Below, in pieces: positions 16,566 through 24,568 of a DNA stretch of 64,000 bases. The notes beneath the pieces were generated by a model, which worked only from the letters and a program-made list of their open reading frames with translations, made no database searches and was not told the origin of the DNA. A program made the translations under genes and the position numbers. The stretch is from the NCBI GenBank assembly GCA_964609825.1, contig CAZSSH010000009.1, positions 310,001 to 374,000 on the forward strand, in the 5' to 3' direction. Source of the DNA: CAZSSH01 sp964609825. GTDB lineage: Bacteria > Verrucomicrobiota > Lentisphaeria > Victivallales > Victivallaceae. How positions within the stretch are numbered: the first letter of the stretch is position 1; each line of letters begins with the position of its first letter.

Positions 16566-18440
16566 ATGTTTACATCTTATAAAAATATTTTGACTTCTTT
16601 GACCGTCGGCGGTGTCATTTGCGCGGCCCACGCGCTGCCCAATGAGTGGAACAGCCCCACCCCCCCGGCCAAACCGACCCAGGTGCTGCCCCTTTTGAAT
16701 GTCGAAGTAAAGAACGACACCAAAGCCATCACCTTTATCAACACCAACAACGACCCGTTTGTGTACACCCGTGTCTACGAGCTCAAGCACGCCGACCCGT
16801 ATGAAATCCGCCCTTATCTGATGGCCGCCATCCGGGCCCGCCGGATCAACACCAATGATACCAAGGTGGAAGCCATCAAATACATGGACGGCAAAGGTAT
16901 GCTGATCGTTTCGGCGGAGCAATACCGCTTTGACAAATTGGCCACCGGCCAGAGTCTTGACGAAATCATCGCCGAGCTTGACCGCCCCAATCTGTCTTCG
17001 GAGGCCGGCCGCCAGTTCTTCCTTTATTATCCCAAGTATTTTGACTCGACCACGCTGGCGACGATCGTCCGCCGGGTCGGTTTGACCCATGCCAACGACC
17101 CCGTTGAGTTGCAGGGCGGTATTGACACCGTGCGGGCGGATACTTCGCTCAACGCGCTGATGTTTTACTCCACCCCGTTCAGCAAAAAGAACATTGAGTC
17201 GATCCTCAAGGAATACGACGCGCCGACCACCGAAGCTTTGATCGAGTACAAAATTTATGAACTCGACAGCGAAGGGGACAGCAACTTCGGCGTTGACTTC
17301 CAGGCTTGGAAAAACGGTCCCGGCGCCGACCTCTTTGCCGCCGGCGCCCGCTATGCCAACGGCTGGGATTTTACCAACAACAACGTTGCCAACAACATGG
17401 TCAAAAAGGCCCGTTCGAGTGTCATCAACTTTAACCCCAAGTGGAATGCCAAATATTTGGATTTCCTCGTGGCCAAGAGCAAAGCCAGCGTCATTACGAC
17501 CGGTAAGATCAACATCATGAACCGCGCCACCGGCAGCATCCAAAGCGTGACCCGTATGCCGATCATCGAGACCGGTGATACCGTTGCCGGATACGGCGCC
17601 TCGCAGACCACCGTCAGTCAGGCGATGACCATCAGCGCCTGGAGCGGCGATTATACCTTAAGTGCGATCGACCAGGACAAAGGCTGGCCGTTGGCGATCA
17701 GCCCCGCCGGATACACCGGGGAAGTTGTGATCACCAAGACCACTCTTAACAACCGCGTTTATTACACCATGTCTTTGGATCACTCGGGCGCTTCGTTTGT
17801 CCGCTCCGACGGCAAAAACTACGGTCGCATTGCCAAAGCTTATGATGTGAGCGTGACCTACACCGATACCTCGGTAATCCCGCCGGTGACCACCACGGTG
17901 GACAATTACAGCAATGCCTACGCTTATGACATCAAAAAGGATAACACCCGTGTCACCAAGCAGGCAGAGTTCGGCTTCTATATGGCGCTGACTCCGGAAG
18001 TCAATACCGAGTCCTCGATCATCAAATTGGATATGAAAAACACCAACTTGATCGGCTTTAAGAGCAACGGCGAACCGCGTACCAGCGATACTAAGTTGAG
18101 CACCAATTTGCAGGTCTCCTCCGACGGCACCACCTTCTACGTGGGCGGTCTCGACAAAGTGGCCTGGAACCGCAGCGTGAGCAAGGTTCCGTATTTGGGT
18201 GACATCCCGTTCCTCGGTTTCGTCTTCTCGGCGGAAAACGAGTCGATCAAAAAGACCCAGATCGTCGCGGTGATTACCGTCAAGTCGGTCAACCCGGATA
18301 CCAAGGTTGACGATGCGACCAAGGAAGAAGCCGAAAAGATCCGCGCCAAGGCTGCCAGCCACGATCTCGTCAAGGACAAATTGGCGATCGAGAGTGCTTA
18401 CGGCTTTGATCAATACTGGCTCGACCCCGATAAGGATTGA
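16566..18440 (+). CDS. secretin-domain protein, copy 2
   Basis: 624 residues, paralogue of the preceding gene. After a signal peptide come matching modules (YELKHADPYEIRPYLMAAIR; YYPKYFDSTTLATIVRRVG), the secretin core (EALIEYKIYELDSEGDSNFGVDF) and the terminal landmark VPYLGDIPFLGFVFSAE, then a charged tail. Both copies share the exact string AWKNGPGA right after the core begins. The extra length is an insertion of about 120 residues (near residues 320-460) in the beta region. Two unequal secretins in one operon may form a mixed channel or serve different systems. Codon choice in both genes is more biased to C-ending codons (AAC, GAC, ACC) than in neighbours, suggesting strong expression. 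Confidence 0.85.
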   Translation: MFTSYKNILTSLTVGGVICAAHALPNEWNSPTPPAKPTQVLPLLNVEVKNDTKAITFINTNNDPFVYTRVYELKHADPYEIRPYLMAAIRARRINTNDTKVEAIKYMDGKGMLIVSAEQYRFDKLATGQSLDEIIAELDRPNLSSEAGRQFFLYYPKYFDSTTLATIVRRVGLTHANDPVELQGGIDTVRADTSLNALMFYSTPFSKKNIESILKEYDAPTTEALIEYKIYELDSEGDSNFGVDFQAWKNGPGADLFAAGARYANGWDFTNNNVANNMVKKARSSVINFNPKWNAKYLDFLVAKSKASVITTGKINIMNRATGSIQSVTRMPIIETGDTVAGYGASQTTVSQAMTISAWSGDYTLSAIDQDKGWPLAISPAGYTGEVVITKTTLNNRVYYTMSLDHSGASFVRSDGKNYGRIAKAYDVSVTYTDTSVIPPVTTTVDNYSNAYAYDIKKDNTRVTKQAEFGFYMALTPEVNTESSIIKLDMKNTNLIGFKSNGEPRTSDTKLSTNLQVSSDGTTFYVGGLDKVAWNRSVSKVPYLGDIPFLGFVFSAENESIKKTQIVAVITVKSVNPDTKVDDATKEEAEKIRAKAASHDLVKDKLAIESAYGFDQYWLDPDKD

Positions 18441-18446
18441 TGAGCT

Positions 18447-18545
18447 ATGGAGCGTTTGTTGAAACAACAAATGAAGGAGCGCGCCCTCCATCTCGGAGGG
18501 GCACTGTGTATGATCCTCGATGTGATGATCTCGCGATTTCTGTAA
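18447..18545 (+). CDS. possible 32-residue small protein after the secretins
   Basis: MERLLKQQMKERALHLGGAL then a hydrophobic CMILDVMISRFL. It starts 6 bases after the secretin stop, with AAGGA ten bases before the ATG. Basic amphipathic start plus hydrophobic end would fit a small membrane peptide. However the same DNA forms hairpins (see the structured region), so the ORF may be accidental. I do not recognise a family. Confidence 0.35.
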   Translation: MERLLKQQMKERALHLGGALCMILDVMISRFL

Positions 18546-18591
18546 TCTCCCTTCGGAGATCCGCGATCACCCCGGATCCTCAAAGTCCGGG
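18484..18591 (+). other. three successive hairpins in the 3' region of the secretin operon
   Basis: Inverted repeats follow one another: CCCTCC-N5-GGAGGG (18484-18500), ATCTCC-CTTC-GGAGAT (18545-18560), CCCGGA-N9-TCCGGG (18571-18591). The terminator hairpin comes next. They could protect the mRNA from 3' exonucleases or belong to a small RNA released from the 3' end. Confidence 0.5.
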
Positions 18592-18606
18592 CACATCGGT
18601 TTCAGA

Positions 18607-18639
18607 GCTGCAACCAGCAATGGTTGCAGCATTTTTTTT
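18607..18639 (+). terminator. rho-independent terminator of the secretin operon
   Basis: GCTGCAACCA (18607-18616), loop GCAA, TGGTTGCAGC (18621-18630), then A and eight T. Perfect 10-bp stem. Confidence 0.93.
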
Positions 18640-18705
18640 GCCGGGATATGCCGGCCGGAAAACAATGGTTGGCACTGTCGCCCTGTGCCCTCGTCTCCGG
18701 GGCGC

Positions 18706-18732
18706 AAAAAAGCCCCGCCGGATGACGGGGCT
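18706..18732 (-). terminator. terminator of the small secreted protein gene
   Basis: On the minus strand AGCCCCG-TCATCCGG-CGGGGCT (18732-18711) is followed by TTTTT. Confidence 0.85.
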
Positions 18733-18757
18733 GGTAAATGATAAACCAATAAAAGGA

Positions 18758-19282
18758 TTACTCCGCCTTTTTAAAGGTGGCCTTGAGTGTATATTCTTTG
18801 CCGGGCTCGACGGCGACGGTCTGAGAAGCGCGGGCGTCATGGTTGACCTTTACCCCGCCGTCCACCAGCGAAGCTTTGTCGGCAATCCACCAGCCGTCGG
18901 CTTTGCCGGCGTCATTTTTGGTGAATTCGGCATTTTTAGAGACGGGCTCGATGGCAGCGCTTTTGTAGATGTAAAAGAGCCGTTCTTCGGCAGTCTGGGC
19001 CCAATCGCCGGCGGCGCTGAAATTGACTTTGCCGGGCTTGTCAACGGTGAAGACGACTTCCATGGTCTGCCATTCGCCGTTGGCGGCTGGTTTCATGGTG
19101 TTGACCAAAATCTGGCTGCGTTTTTCCTCGGCACCCCAGGTGGCATTTTGGGTATTGCAATTGGTTTTGACTTTGGTGATGCTGATCCCGTCTTTGGTGC
19201 CGTCAATGTCAAGTCGGCCCTGATCGATGGCGAAGAGGCCGCAAGCGGCAAACGCTGTCAAAAGTAAGAGTGTTTTTTTCAT
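18758..19282 (-). CDS. small secreted protein of unknown function
   Basis: 174 residues. A clear signal peptide MKKTLLLLTAFAACGLFA is followed by a mature part that looks like a beta-sandwich: IDQGRLDIDGTKDGISITKV, GEWQTMEVVFTVDKPGKVNFSAAGD, GWWIADKASLVDGG and VEPGKEYTLKATFKKAE. The pattern is like carbohydrate-binding modules, but I do not recognise a specific family. The start at 19282 is set by AGGAAA and by a near-consensus promoter that lies across the 3' end of the TrmB gene. It has its own terminator, so it is a single-gene unit. A longer in-frame extension upstream overlaps TrmB and is not believable. Confidence 0.75.
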   Translation of the reverse strand: MKKTLLLLTAFAACGLFAIDQGRLDIDGTKDGISITKVKTNCNTQNATWGAEEKRSQILVNTMKPAANGEWQTMEVVFTVDKPGKVNFSAAGDWAQTAEERLFYIYKSAAIEPVSKNAEFTKNDAGKADGWWIADKASLVDGGVKVNHDARASQTVAVEPGKEYTLKATFKKAE

Positions 19283-19342
19283 GGTGATGGTTTCCTTTCC
19301 TGCTTTGGTCATTTGGGCAACGCCTGTCGTACCCGATGTCAC

Positions 19343-19371
19343 AATATAGCAGGGGGAATCCGGTTTGTCAA
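19343..19371 (-). promoter_or_regulatory. promoter of the small secreted protein gene
   Basis: Minus strand TTGACA (19371-19366), 17 bases, TATATT (19348-19343). It overlaps the TrmB stop codon. Confidence 0.8.
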
Positions 19372-20150
19372 GCTTTGGGGTGAGAGAAATACTGTCCGGC
19401 TTGTTCGGGCGGGATGCAAATTTGCCATAATAAATCCCATACTGTCTTGAGCAACCGGAAAAGTTCTTCACTCTCGATGATCATCGCGTATTTTTCTTTG
19501 AGAGCCGACAGTACGGCGATTTTGCCGTCATAGAGATAGAGGCCGGCAATGTCTCCTGCGATCAATGTCGGCAGATAGCGGACCTGGCGGAGATTGTGCT
19601 CGCCGGGCTGCATGTAGTCAATCGCACACTCATCAGGACTGTAGTTGCGAATGGCATTGGAGCGGATGCCCCGCCCGATGCGCCGCCGGTAAAACTCCCG
19701 CAAGGTTTCCTCCGTGTTGAGCTGAAACATTTCGCGTACCGAGCCAAAGTAAAAATATTCGCCGCTTTTTACCGTGAGCAATTCTTCGTGCACCTTGAGG
19801 TAGCCGGGCGCTTCGTCATAAATGCGGATGCGCGGACGTTTTTCCCCGGCAAGATACAGTGCTTTGAGGTCGGGTAAAATTTGGTCCAGGGCGTTTTGCC
19901 GCCGGTTTTCGGCGGCCTGCAGCTCGGCCGGATCGCCGGCGGTGTAGACTTTGCGGTTGTCAATAGTACTTTCGGCGGCGAGGCCTTTTTCTTTTAAAAC
20001 ATCCAACACATCATAGACGGTCGGGTGCTTGAGCCGGGTACTTTTGGCAAGCTCGATGGCTCCGGCGCTGCCAAGCTGGAGCAATGCGAGATACACTTTG
20101 CTTTGGCGGCCGTTGAGCCCGAGCTGATTGAGTTGATCAATGAAATTCAT
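19368..20150 (-). CDS. TrmB-family transcriptional regulator
   Basis: 260 residues. The N-terminal winged HTH is the TrmB type (LNQLGLNGRQSKVYLALLQLGSAGAIELAKSTRLKHPTVYDVLDVLKEKGL in outline, residues 5-60). A helical linker follows, then an effector region with YYFYFGSVREM-like spacing (GEYFYFGSV), REFYRRRIGRGI and AGLYLYDGKIAVLS, like the PLD-like ligand domain in short TrmB proteins. TrmB proteins are best known as archaeal sugar sensors and are less usual in bacteria. ATG 20150 is preceded by GGAG. Divergent from the DMT permease operon, which it probably controls; promoters overlap. Confidence 0.88.
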   Translation of the reverse strand: MNFIDQLNQLGLNGRQSKVYLALLQLGSAGAIELAKSTRLKHPTVYDVLDVLKEKGLAAESTIDNRKVYTAGDPAELQAAENRRQNALDQILPDLKALYLAGEKRPRIRIYDEAPGYLKVHEELLTVKSGEYFYFGSVREMFQLNTEETLREFYRRRIGRGIRSNAIRNYSPDECAIDYMQPGEHNLRQVRYLPTLIAGDIAGLYLYDGKIAVLSALKEKYAMIIESEELFRLLKTVWDLLWQICIPPEQAGQYFSHPKA

Positions 20151-20165
20151 CAGTGTTTCTCCGTT

Positions 20166-20185
20166 ATGTCGTAACTTTTCGACAT
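20166..20185. promoter_or_regulatory. inverted repeat, candidate TrmB operator
   Basis: ATGTCG (20166-20171), 8 bases, CGACAT (20180-20185). It lies just downstream of the expected TrmB transcription start, a good place for autoregulation. Confidence 0.45.
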
Positions 20186-20196
20186 TATTTATTTGC

Positions 20197-20225
20197 CGTA
20201 TATGATTTGCATTTGCCGGTGGCAA
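20197..20225 (-). promoter_or_regulatory. promoter of the TrmB gene
   Basis: Minus strand TTGCCA (20225-20220), 17 bases, TATACG (20202-20197). It overlaps the rightward promoter, so RNA polymerase can serve only one direction at a time. Confidence 0.55.
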
Positions 20226-20235
20226 TGGTTATAAT
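20207..20235 (+). promoter_or_regulatory. promoter of the small ORF-DMT permease transcript
   Basis: TTGCAT (20207-20212), 17 bases, consensus TATAAT (20230-20235). Start expected near 20242. Confidence 0.8.
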
Positions 20236-20279
20236 ATATGCTGTCAAACAGAAAAATGCTTGCTTGATAAGGAGTTTTT

Positions 20280-20369
20280 ATGAGTTATTTTAAGTCGTTG
20301 CCGATTTTTCGTCATGATTTATTGATTCGGATCAATCCGACATTATTTGACGGCCGGGGACAACGATGA
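20280..20369 (+). CDS. 29-residue ORF coupled to the DMT permease
   Basis: It reads MSYFKSLPIFRHDLLIRINP followed by TLFDGRGQR. AAGGAG lies 5 bases before the ATG, the best ribosome site in this area, and the stop overlaps the permease ATG as ATGA. The permease itself has no strong RBS of its own, so its translation probably depends on reading this ORF. It has no membrane segment and I know no family. Options are a leader peptide for translational control, a small functional protein, or the remnant of a longer gene. Confidence 0.6.
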   Translation: MSYFKSLPIFRHDLLIRINPTLFDGRGQR

Positions 20370-21259
20370 CGCTTGTTGCTTTTATTTTGATTGTGCTGTC
20401 GGTCGGATTGCATGTGACATGGAATATGCTCTCCAAGAGCGTCCGCCCCTCGCTGGCATTTTGCTCATTTATGGCCTTGGCGGCGGCGCTGGCGACGTTG
20501 CCGGTGTTGTGGCTGGGGGGATTTCCCTTTGTGCAGTTGCCGCTCGCGTTTTACGGCTTGTTGCTCGCCAGCGGCATTTGCGAAACCGTGTATATGTATG
20601 GCCTTGCCGGTGCGTACCGGAGGGGGGACATTTCGCTCGTATATCCGGCCGCGCGGACTCTCCCGGTGTTGATCATTGCGGTGATTTCACTCATGTTCGG
20701 GTTTGGCAAGTCACCCGGAGTTCTCGCATTTGCCGGGATGGCGGTGCTGACGCTGGGATGTCTGGTCATGCCGTTTGCGGCGTTTGACCGGATTGATTTC
20801 AGTCGTTATTTTGCCGGGCCGGTCAAATACATTTTGCTTGCCGCCGCCGGGACTGCCGGGTATACCTTGATCGATTATGAAGCCTTGCGGATTTTGAAAA
20901 ATTTTGGCGGCGACGGGATTGTGGGAGCACTCGGGTATTTGTGTCTGATCGAGTGTCTGATGGTGACGATGGAAACCTTTTTGGTCTGGCGCGATTCCCG
21001 CGAGCGCAAGTTGTGGCTGGCATTTTTATGCCGCCCGGTTTATCCGGTGCTGGCCGGGCTGTGCAGCGCGGGCGCCTATTGGCTGATTTTGCTGGCGATG
21101 AAGCACGTCGACAATGTCACCTATATCCAGTGTTTTCGCCAACTCAGCTTGCCGCTCGGTTTCTTGGCCGGAGTTTTGGTGCTCAAAGAAGCGCCGTCGT
21201 TGCCCAAAATTGCGGGACTTTTGTTGGTCATTTTAGGGCTGTTGTTGACCGTGATATAA
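20366..21259 (+). CDS. EamA/DMT-superfamily permease
   Basis: 297 residues with ten hydrophobic segments arranged as two five-helix repeats, the EamA (drug/metabolite transporter) architecture. Typical details are HVTWNMLSKS in helix 1, YGLAGAYRRGDISLVYPAARTLPVLI across helices 3-4, and a second half ending GVLVLKEAPSLPKIAGLLLVILGLLLTVI. Family members export or import small metabolites and substrate cannot be told. Divergent TrmB regulator and a coupled leader ORF suggest sugar-responsive control. Confidence 0.88.
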   Translation: MTLVAFILIVLSVGLHVTWNMLSKSVRPSLAFCSFMALAAALATLPVLWLGGFPFVQLPLAFYGLLLASGICETVYMYGLAGAYRRGDISLVYPAARTLPVLIIAVISLMFGFGKSPGVLAFAGMAVLTLGCLVMPFAAFDRIDFSRYFAGPVKYILLAAAGTAGYTLIDYEALRILKNFGGDGIVGALGYLCLIECLMVTMETFLVWRDSRERKLWLAFLCRPVYPVLAGLCSAGAYWLILLAMKHVDNVTYIQCFRQLSLPLGFLAGVLVLKEAPSLPKIAGLLLVILGLLLTVI

Positions 21260-21286
21260 AAAAATCCCGCCCGGATCACGGGCGGG
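21259..21286 (-). terminator. terminator of the large GH gene
   Basis: Minus strand CCCGCCCGTGATCCGGGCGGG (21286-21266) followed by A then T7. The permease stop sits at its far edge and may use the same hairpin. Confidence 0.85.
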
Positions 21287-21305
21287 AGGTACACAGCTGC
21301 ATTAT

Positions 21306-24300
21306 TTATTGCGTGTTGGCCGCGGTCAAATCGACTTTGCATAAGGTCAGTCCGGCAATCGCCACCACTCCCGGCGAGGCCGATACCAAATCGACTTGGG
21401 TCAAGGTTTTGCCGGGCTCGGGATTGGCCAACGGGGCGGCAAACAAGCCGTAATTTTGCAGATCGGCGGTGTCAAAAGTGACGGCCGGGGCAATCGGCGC
21501 GCCGCCTTGAGGTTTGCCGTTTAAATACCAGTCGCGCAGCTCAATGTTGTTACGCAGCGCGATGGCGGCGCTGGAGCCGTCCTGATAGGTCAACACCAAA
21601 TCCGCGAGCTTGACGCCGGTTTGGTTACTAACATACATGGCGCAGCCGAGCATGAGCAGCGTCGGGTAGAGCCCGGGCTCTACCTTTTGCGAAATTTTGC
21701 CGTCCGCATTTTGCCAAGAGGAGTCAGCGGCGACCAACCCCTTGCCGTTCAACAAAAACGGGTAAGAGGCGTAAAACTTTTGACCCTGTCCCAAAATCAG
21801 CAAATTGGCAAGCGAGATCACTCCTTTGGCCGATTTGAGCTCGGTGTTAAAGTCGACGGCTTGGAGTTGGACCTTGACCGCATCCTTGTCGGAAACAGCC
21901 GGGACCTCGACCCGCATCATCTCGACATCGTCCAAAAGCACCGTCCCGGCGCCGCCGTCGATGCCGAAGATCACGGCGAGATTGTCATCCGGCACCTTGT
22001 CGATCTTGACCAACACTTCGTACTTGACGAAGCGGTCGGCGGGCGGCGTGGCAAAATCTTTGCGTGTCAAGTGCTTGCTCTTGGGCGTGGTGTCAAAGGT
22101 CGAAATATACGGTTTGGCGCTGCCCGAAACGTTGCGGAAATTGGCGCTGATCCGGTAGGTGCCGGGAGCCGACAGCTTGAGATAGCTGAAAACATAGACG
22201 CGCCCTTTGCCGGAGGTGGTCAGCTCGGCCGTATATTTGCCGTTGGCGTTTTTGTCGGTCACAGCGACTTTGCCTTGCGGGTCGTAAGATTTGTCGCGCA
22301 AGAGCCAGCCTGCAAATTTGCACTGGTCAATCCCGACCAGGGTATCGCCGACCAAGTCCTCAAAATTGGGATTGGGCAATAATTGGCCGCTTGACTCAAG
22401 TTTGACCGAGGTGATCAGGGGGGCATCTTTGGTGATGAGGTAGTACGCAAGACCGTTGGTCTCGAGGGTGTTGCCGGAGAGTTTGATTTCTTTGCCGAAC
22501 ATGTCGAAACAGCGCAAATCCTTGTTTTGAAAGGCGACTTTATAATTGCCCGCGCTGCTGCCGAGGGCCAAAAGGTAGCTGCCGTCGGTGCGCTGAAACA
22601 AATGATTGATGTCAAATTCGCCCGCCGGGAGCGACTTTTGCACGCCAAGCAAGCGGTCGCACTTGGCCAAAAACTGTTGGTTGACGGCAAAGATATGCAG
22701 CGGGCCCTCGGGGGAGGCCGTGTGCTCGTCGCTTAATGTGTCGCGGCCCCAGCCGAAGCCGAAGAATTTTTCATACCCCATGTCAAGGAACCAAAGATTG
22801 ATGGCGGCGGTTAAATACAGCAGTCGGTCGGGGTCGTTGATCACGTGCCACATTTGCTCGGTTTGCCAGATCGGCATCCCCGCCTTGGCGGTCTGGGCGA
22901 GTTTTTTCATCTCGACGGCGCCGACGCGGGCTCGGTAGGCGTGCATGTTCCAGATATCGACATATTTGCCCGCACCGAGCTTGACCAACTCTTGAGGCAT
23001 TTCGGTATCGCAGACGGTCGGGGTGGTGCTGAAACCGGAAACCAATACCTGATTTTTGGGATCCACCTTTTTGAGACTTTCACTGGCTCCTTTTAGGAGG
23101 GCAAAATAATCCTCGGTGGTGCCCGAAAAGGTTTCAGCAAGACCCGGGGGATGGAAGTCGACTTCGTTGTAAATTTCAAAGTGCTGCACTTTGTTTTTGT
23201 ATTGTTTGGCGACGGCCTCGACGTAGCGATTCCAAATCTCCACGTTTTTGGGCTGCCAGCGGCCGGGCTCGCCGCGGCGGTAGCGGAATTTGGCGCGGTC
23301 GCCCTCGGTGGGCGGCGGCGTGGCGGCCCACATGGCCGGATAGCCGAGGACCCCCAATACTTGCACATCGTTGGCGAGATAACCATTAATAACTTTGTCG
23401 GAGGTGCGGAAGTCAAACTTGCCGTCAGCGGGCTCGACGTAAAACCAATTCAATTCACCGCTCCACAAGCGCACCCATTTGACATTGATTTTTTTGAATA
23501 CCTCCGGTTCGCGGTTGTTGGCCAAGCCGAGGTACTGGCTCAATTTTCCTTCGGGGGCGTTGTCGATGCGCGGCAGTACCGAGACTTTGACGAAGCGCAT
23601 GACTTGACTCCCGGCGGTGATTTCAATTTTATAAAGACCGCCGGGCATTTTCCCCAAGTCGAGCGTGTATATTTTTTGCAAGCTTTTGGGGTCGATTTCG
23701 ACGCTCTTTTCGATAGCGGTCTGTGCTTTGTTGCCAAGCGTGGTGATCACCATTTTGACCGGCATCTTTACTGCCCGGTCGGTGAAGTTGTTGCCGATCA
23801 ATTGCAAATTGACACTTTGATCGTCATAGACGATGCGGTTGGCCAGCCGGTCGTAGGGGAGCAAGGAAACCGTGTCTTTCAGGGCCGGGGCCATGAAGTA
23901 TTGGACTTGATCGAGGTCGTTCCCCAAAAAGGTGCACTCGCTGTCGGCAACGAAGGGTTTGGCGGCGTCAAACTGAAGCTCTTTTTCGTTGAGCTGCTTG
24001 GCGGAAACTTTGATTTTTGAGGTATAAAACGGAAACTCGTCGCAGACGCGGAACATCGGGGCCATTTCGAGGAGTTTACCCTTAAAATTTTGTTTGCCGA
24101 TCAATTTGCCGTCAATGTAAAAAATGAATCCCTGCGGGCCCCAGGTGATCGCCATATTGACCGTCTGCCCGGCTTTGACCGCGCAATTTTGATCACTTAC
24201 GTACCAGACTTGTTTGTCACTCCCGCGTCCCATGCCGCGGATGCCGTACTCGCTCTCCGGGTTGCCGGAGGGGGTGTAAATGCCGAGGATGGTGCGCGTG

Positions 24301-24509
24301 GCATTGTTATTATCCTTGCCGGGCACGAGAAAGGCGAAAAACCAGCCGTTGCGGATGTCTTTTACGTCCTGCGCCGGGGTGACGGTGACTTCGACCGCAC
24401 CCTGATTTAAGTTAAACACCCCTTGTGTGGGGTAAAACCGCAGACCGTCCTCGGCGGCCAATGCGGCGATGCCGAGCAGCAAAAGGATCAAAAGTGATAT
24501 TTTTTTCAT
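21306..24509 (-). CDS. secreted clan GH-A glycoside hydrolase with LamG-like and CBM-like modules
   Basis: 1067 residues. Signal peptide MKKISLLILLLLGIAALAA. Residues ~25-170 look like a concanavalin-type jelly roll (GFIFYIDGKLIGKQNFKGK). A (beta/alpha)8 barrel spans ~320-620: KINVKWVRLWSGELNWFYVEP, acid/base Glu in HFEIYNEVDFHPPG (~446), nucleophile candidate Glu in IWQTEQMWH (~548). This is the GH39/GH5-like clan GH-A pattern. After the barrel a CBM4/9-like module (LLPNPNFEDLVGD, YRISANFRNVSGSAKPYIS, residues ~705-850) and a final beta region follow. The substrate is unknown. Last gene behind a regulator and two prepilin-like genes; a hairpin separates it from them. Confidence 0.8.
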   Translation of the reverse strand: MKKISLLILLLLGIAALAAEDGLRFYPTQGVFNLNQGAVEVTVTPAQDVKDIRNGWFFAFLVPGKDNNNATRTILGIYTPSGNPESEYGIRGMGRGSDKQVWYVSDQNCAVKAGQTVNMAITWGPQGFIFYIDGKLIGKQNFKGKLLEMAPMFRVCDEFPFYTSKIKVSAKQLNEKELQFDAAKPFVADSECTFLGNDLDQVQYFMAPALKDTVSLLPYDRLANRIVYDDQSVNLQLIGNNFTDRAVKMPVKMVITTLGNKAQTAIEKSVEIDPKSLQKIYTLDLGKMPGGLYKIEITAGSQVMRFVKVSVLPRIDNAPEGKLSQYLGLANNREPEVFKKINVKWVRLWSGELNWFYVEPADGKFDFRTSDKVINGYLANDVQVLGVLGYPAMWAATPPPTEGDRAKFRYRRGEPGRWQPKNVEIWNRYVEAVAKQYKNKVQHFEIYNEVDFHPPGLAETFSGTTEDYFALLKGASESLKKVDPKNQVLVSGFSTTPTVCDTEMPQELVKLGAGKYVDIWNMHAYRARVGAVEMKKLAQTAKAGMPIWQTEQMWHVINDPDRLLYLTAAINLWFLDMGYEKFFGFGWGRDTLSDEHTASPEGPLHIFAVNQQFLAKCDRLLGVQKSLPAGEFDINHLFQRTDGSYLLALGSSAGNYKVAFQNKDLRCFDMFGKEIKLSGNTLETNGLAYYLITKDAPLITSVKLESSGQLLPNPNFEDLVGDTLVGIDQCKFAGWLLRDKSYDPQGKVAVTDKNANGKYTAELTTSGKGRVYVFSYLKLSAPGTYRISANFRNVSGSAKPYISTFDTTPKSKHLTRKDFATPPADRFVKYEVLVKIDKVPDDNLAVIFGIDGGAGTVLLDDVEMMRVEVPAVSDKDAVKVQLQAVDFNTELKSAKGVISLANLLILGQGQKFYASYPFLLNGKGLVAADSSWQNADGKISQKVEPGLYPTLLMLGCAMYVSNQTGVKLADLVLTYQDGSSAAIALRNNIELRDWYLNGKPQGGAPIAPAVTFDTADLQNYGLFAAPLANPEPGKTLTQVDLVSASPGVVAIAGLTLCKVDLTAANTQ

Positions 24510-24518
24510 TTTTTACCC

Positions 24519-24545
24519 AAAAAAAGGCGTGAAAATTCACGCCTT
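24519..24545 (-). terminator. terminator or attenuator between prepilin-like gene and GH gene
   Basis: Minus strand AAGGCGTGAATTTTCACGCCTT (24545-24524) followed by five T. It would end most transcripts after the second prepilin-like gene and let some read into the GH gene, which has no evident promoter of its own. Confidence 0.75.
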
Positions 24546-24568
24546 GGTTACATTTCTCGATTAATTAC

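Noticed and set aside
16392..17543. 383-codon minus-strand frame inside the second secretin
   Set aside because: It lies opposite a well-supported secretin gene and shows no family features.
18437..19267. 276-codon plus-strand frame behind the secretins
   Set aside because: It runs through the perfect terminator at 18607-18639 and antisense to the signal-peptide protein gene; composition is that of a shadow frame.
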